A stretch of DNA of 12,802 nucleotides from positions 1-12,802 of the forward strand of contig CASECH010000098.1 of NCBI GenBank assembly GCA_949286405.1, given 5' to 3'. Under the pieces are notes generated by a model. That model was not told the origin of the DNA. It was given only the letters and a program-made list of their open reading frames with translations, and did not search any database. How positions within the stretch are numbered: position 1 is the first letter of the stretch; each line of letters opens with the position of its first letter. Shown piece by piece: positions 11,311 to 12,802 of this stretch. A program made the position numbers and the translations under genes. Source of the stretch: an uncultured bacterium. GTDB taxonomy: Bacteria; Cyanobacteriota; Vampirovibrionia; Gastranaerophilales; Gastranaerophilaceae.

Positions 11311-12802
11311 TTGAGCAAATACGCATCAGCTCTTGTTAACATAAAAGGTTTGGGAGTTAAGACATTTAGTTATTTAATTCCTGAAGAAATGAAGGATAAA
11401 ATCCAAATAGGACAAGCTATTCTTGTGCCTTTTGGAAGGCAAGGGCTTATTAATGCTTTTTGTGTTGGGTTTTCTGATTATTTATCTGGGGATTTTAAAG
11501 TTAAGAAAATCAGTAAAATTCTCGATGAAACTCCGCTTTTTTCAATCGATTATTTGAAGTTACTTGAATGGGTCGCTAATTATTATTGTTGTGATTTGGT
11601 GACGGTGCTTAATGCTGCAATTCCTTTAAAACTTATAGAAAAGGCATCTAAAACAGAGTTTTCAATAGAGTTTGTAAGTTTTGATAATGCAACTAAACGT
11701 CAACTAGAGATTTTAGAGTTGTTAAAAGAAATGGGTAAGACCCCATTAATCATATTTGAGAAGATGGTAAAAACCACCCGTGCTACTATTAAAAAATTAG
11801 CTGATGCCGGTTGTGTAAAATTAACTCAAGAAGAGCTTTATAGAAATCCTTTGGATATTTTGCGAATTTCAGAAAAAGAGGCTTTATTTGAACTTTCAGG
11901 AGAGCAAAAAGCTGTTTATGAAGGAATTTCTAAAAAAATAAAAGAAAATAATGCTTCACAAATTTTACTGCACGGGGTTACTGCATCAGGTAAGACAGAA
12001 GTGTATTTCAAGCTTATAGATGATACTATTAAATCAGGTAAAAATGTTTTGTTTTTAGCTCCGGAAATAGCACTTGCATCTCAGTTAACTAAGCGTCTTG
12101 CAAGAAAATTTGGTACAGAAGATGTTGCGATATGGCATAGTAGTATTTCTGACGGTGAAAGATATGATGTATGGCAAAAGTTGTATAGAAATGAAATAAA
12201 AATTCTTGCAGGAGCTCGCTCTGCTGTTTTTGCACCATTGCAAAATATCGGTTTAATAATTATAGATGAAGAGCATGAAGGTGCTTATAAACAAACCAGT
12301 CCTGCTCCAAGATATGATGCGAGAGTCGTTGCAAGAAAACTGGCTGAATTCCATAATTGCCCACTGCTTTTAGGTTCTGCAACCCCAGATATTTCATCAT
12401 ACTATAGGGCGGTAAATTCTGATTGTTTATTCGAGCTTAAACATCGATATAATAATGTAAAAGTTCCACCTGTAACTGTCATAAATATGCAAGACCATGG
12501 AAGAGCTGCATATAAAAATGTTATATCAAAACCCTTACAGATAGAAATTACCAAGACTCTTGAAAAAGGTCAACAAGTTATACTTCTAATCAATCGTAGA
12601 GGTTTTTCAACTTTTACTCAATGTCAAGCATGCGGGCATGTAATTGAATGTCCTAATTGTGCAATCCCTATGATTTGGCATGCGAAAGATCAGTATCTGA
12701 AATGTCATTATTGTAATCACATTTCATATTTCCCTGATTTCTGTCCTGAATGTGGTTCTGATGCGTTGAAAAATAGTGGTACAGGTACTCAAAAAATTGA
12801 AC
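11311..12802 (+). CDS. priA: Primosomal protein N' (replication restart helicase PriA), 5' part, truncated by window
   Basis: PriA is the 3'-5' helicase that recognises abandoned replication forks and reloads the replisome. The frame runs off the window after 497 residues of an expected 700-800. The N-terminal 3'-DNA-end-binding domain (YASALVNIKGLGVKTFSYLIP, then VPFG near 45-48) is followed by a winged-helix region. The helicase core has Walker A GVTASGKT at 222-229 and Walker B DEEH at 319-322, then GSATP. All eight zinc cysteines are present at 438, 441, 447, 450, 465, 468, 478 and 481. The last visible residues are GTGTQKIE. I chose the TTG at 11311: AAAGGAG (11297-11303) is seven bases before it, but only one base before the in-frame ATG at 11305. 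The protein then starts MSKYASALV. Confidence 0.95.
   Translation, partial: MSKYASALVNIKGLGVKTFSYLIPEEMKDKIQIGQAILVPFGRQGLINAFCVGFSDYLSGDFKVKKISKILDETPLFSIDYLKLLEWVANYYCCDLVTVLNAAIPLKLIEKASKTEFSIEFVSFDNATKRQLEILELLKEMGKTPLIIFEKMVKTTRATIKKLADAGCVKLTQEELYRNPLDILRISEKEALFELSGEQKAVYEGISKKIKENNASQILLHGVTASGKTEVYFKLIDDTIKSGKNVLFLAPEIALASQLTKRLARKFGTEDVAIWHSSISDGERYDVWQKLYRNEIKILAGARSAVFAPLQNIGLIIIDEEHEGAYKQTSPAPRYDARVVARKLAEFHNCPLLLGSATPDISSYYRAVNSDCLFELKHRYNNVKVPPVTVINMQDHGRAAYKNVISKPLQIEITKTLEKGQQVILLINRRGFSTFTQCQACGHVIECPNCAIPMIWHAKDQYLKCHYCNHISYFPDFCPECGSDALKNSGTGTQKIE

Overview
The window is a compact, strongly AT-rich stretch of bacterial chromosome from a Gram-negative (LPS-making) organism. 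The evidence is an almost complete early lipid A pathway (lpxD, lpxC, fabZ, lpxA), a heptose adenylyltransferase, a long-type PPi-dependent phosphofructokinase, diaminopimelate-pathway genes (asd, dapB) and an M29 aminopeptidase. The lpxD-lpxC-fabZ-...-lpxA order, the low G+C and several orphan proteins with MKI-type N termini suggest a non-photosynthetic cyanobacterial relative (Melainabacteria/Vampirovibrionia, for example gut Gastranaerophilales). This is inference from gene content; no 16S or other marker is present.

Layout. 1-543 (+): 3' end of a PPi-phosphofructokinase, closed by a terminator shared with a convergent 61-aa gene. 602-1476: a small accessory stretch with the 61-aa gene (-), a divergent Cro/C1-type HTH regulator (+) and a 96-aa orphan gene (-) with a near-consensus promoter. 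1561-2664 (-): M29 aminopeptidase. 2775-8338 (-): envelope block, read in the order hldE-C-like gene, lpxD, lpxC, fabZ, then a terminator, a 554-aa orphan gene, and lpxA behind its own probable promoter. 8452-8962 (-): two small orphan genes of 45 and 89 aa, the 45-aa one newly called here. 9024-10927 (-): dapB then asd, each with its own terminator. 11021-12802 (+): a PC4/p15-type ssDNA-binding protein and the 5' two-thirds of priA, which starts at a TTG codon and runs off the window.

How the genes work together. LpxA, LpxC and LpxD carry out the first acyl-transfer, deacetylation and second acyl-transfer steps from UDP-GlcNAc to UDP-diacylglucosamine. FabZ supplies the fatty-acid elongation branch that competes for the same hydroxyacyl-ACP, and the hldE-like enzyme activates heptose for the LPS core. 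Asd and DapB make precursors of diaminopimelate for peptidoglycan. PriA restarts stalled replication forks. Most transcription units end in a clear hairpin plus T-run abutting the stop codon, so the gene blocks can be read as separate units. The most unusual element is the 554-aa orphan gene placed inside the lipid A cluster, with tandem 18-residue repeats and an N terminus resembling two other orphan proteins in the window. I see no tRNA, rRNA, CRISPR array, insertion sequence or prophage genes. No gene-free stretch exceeds 300 bases.
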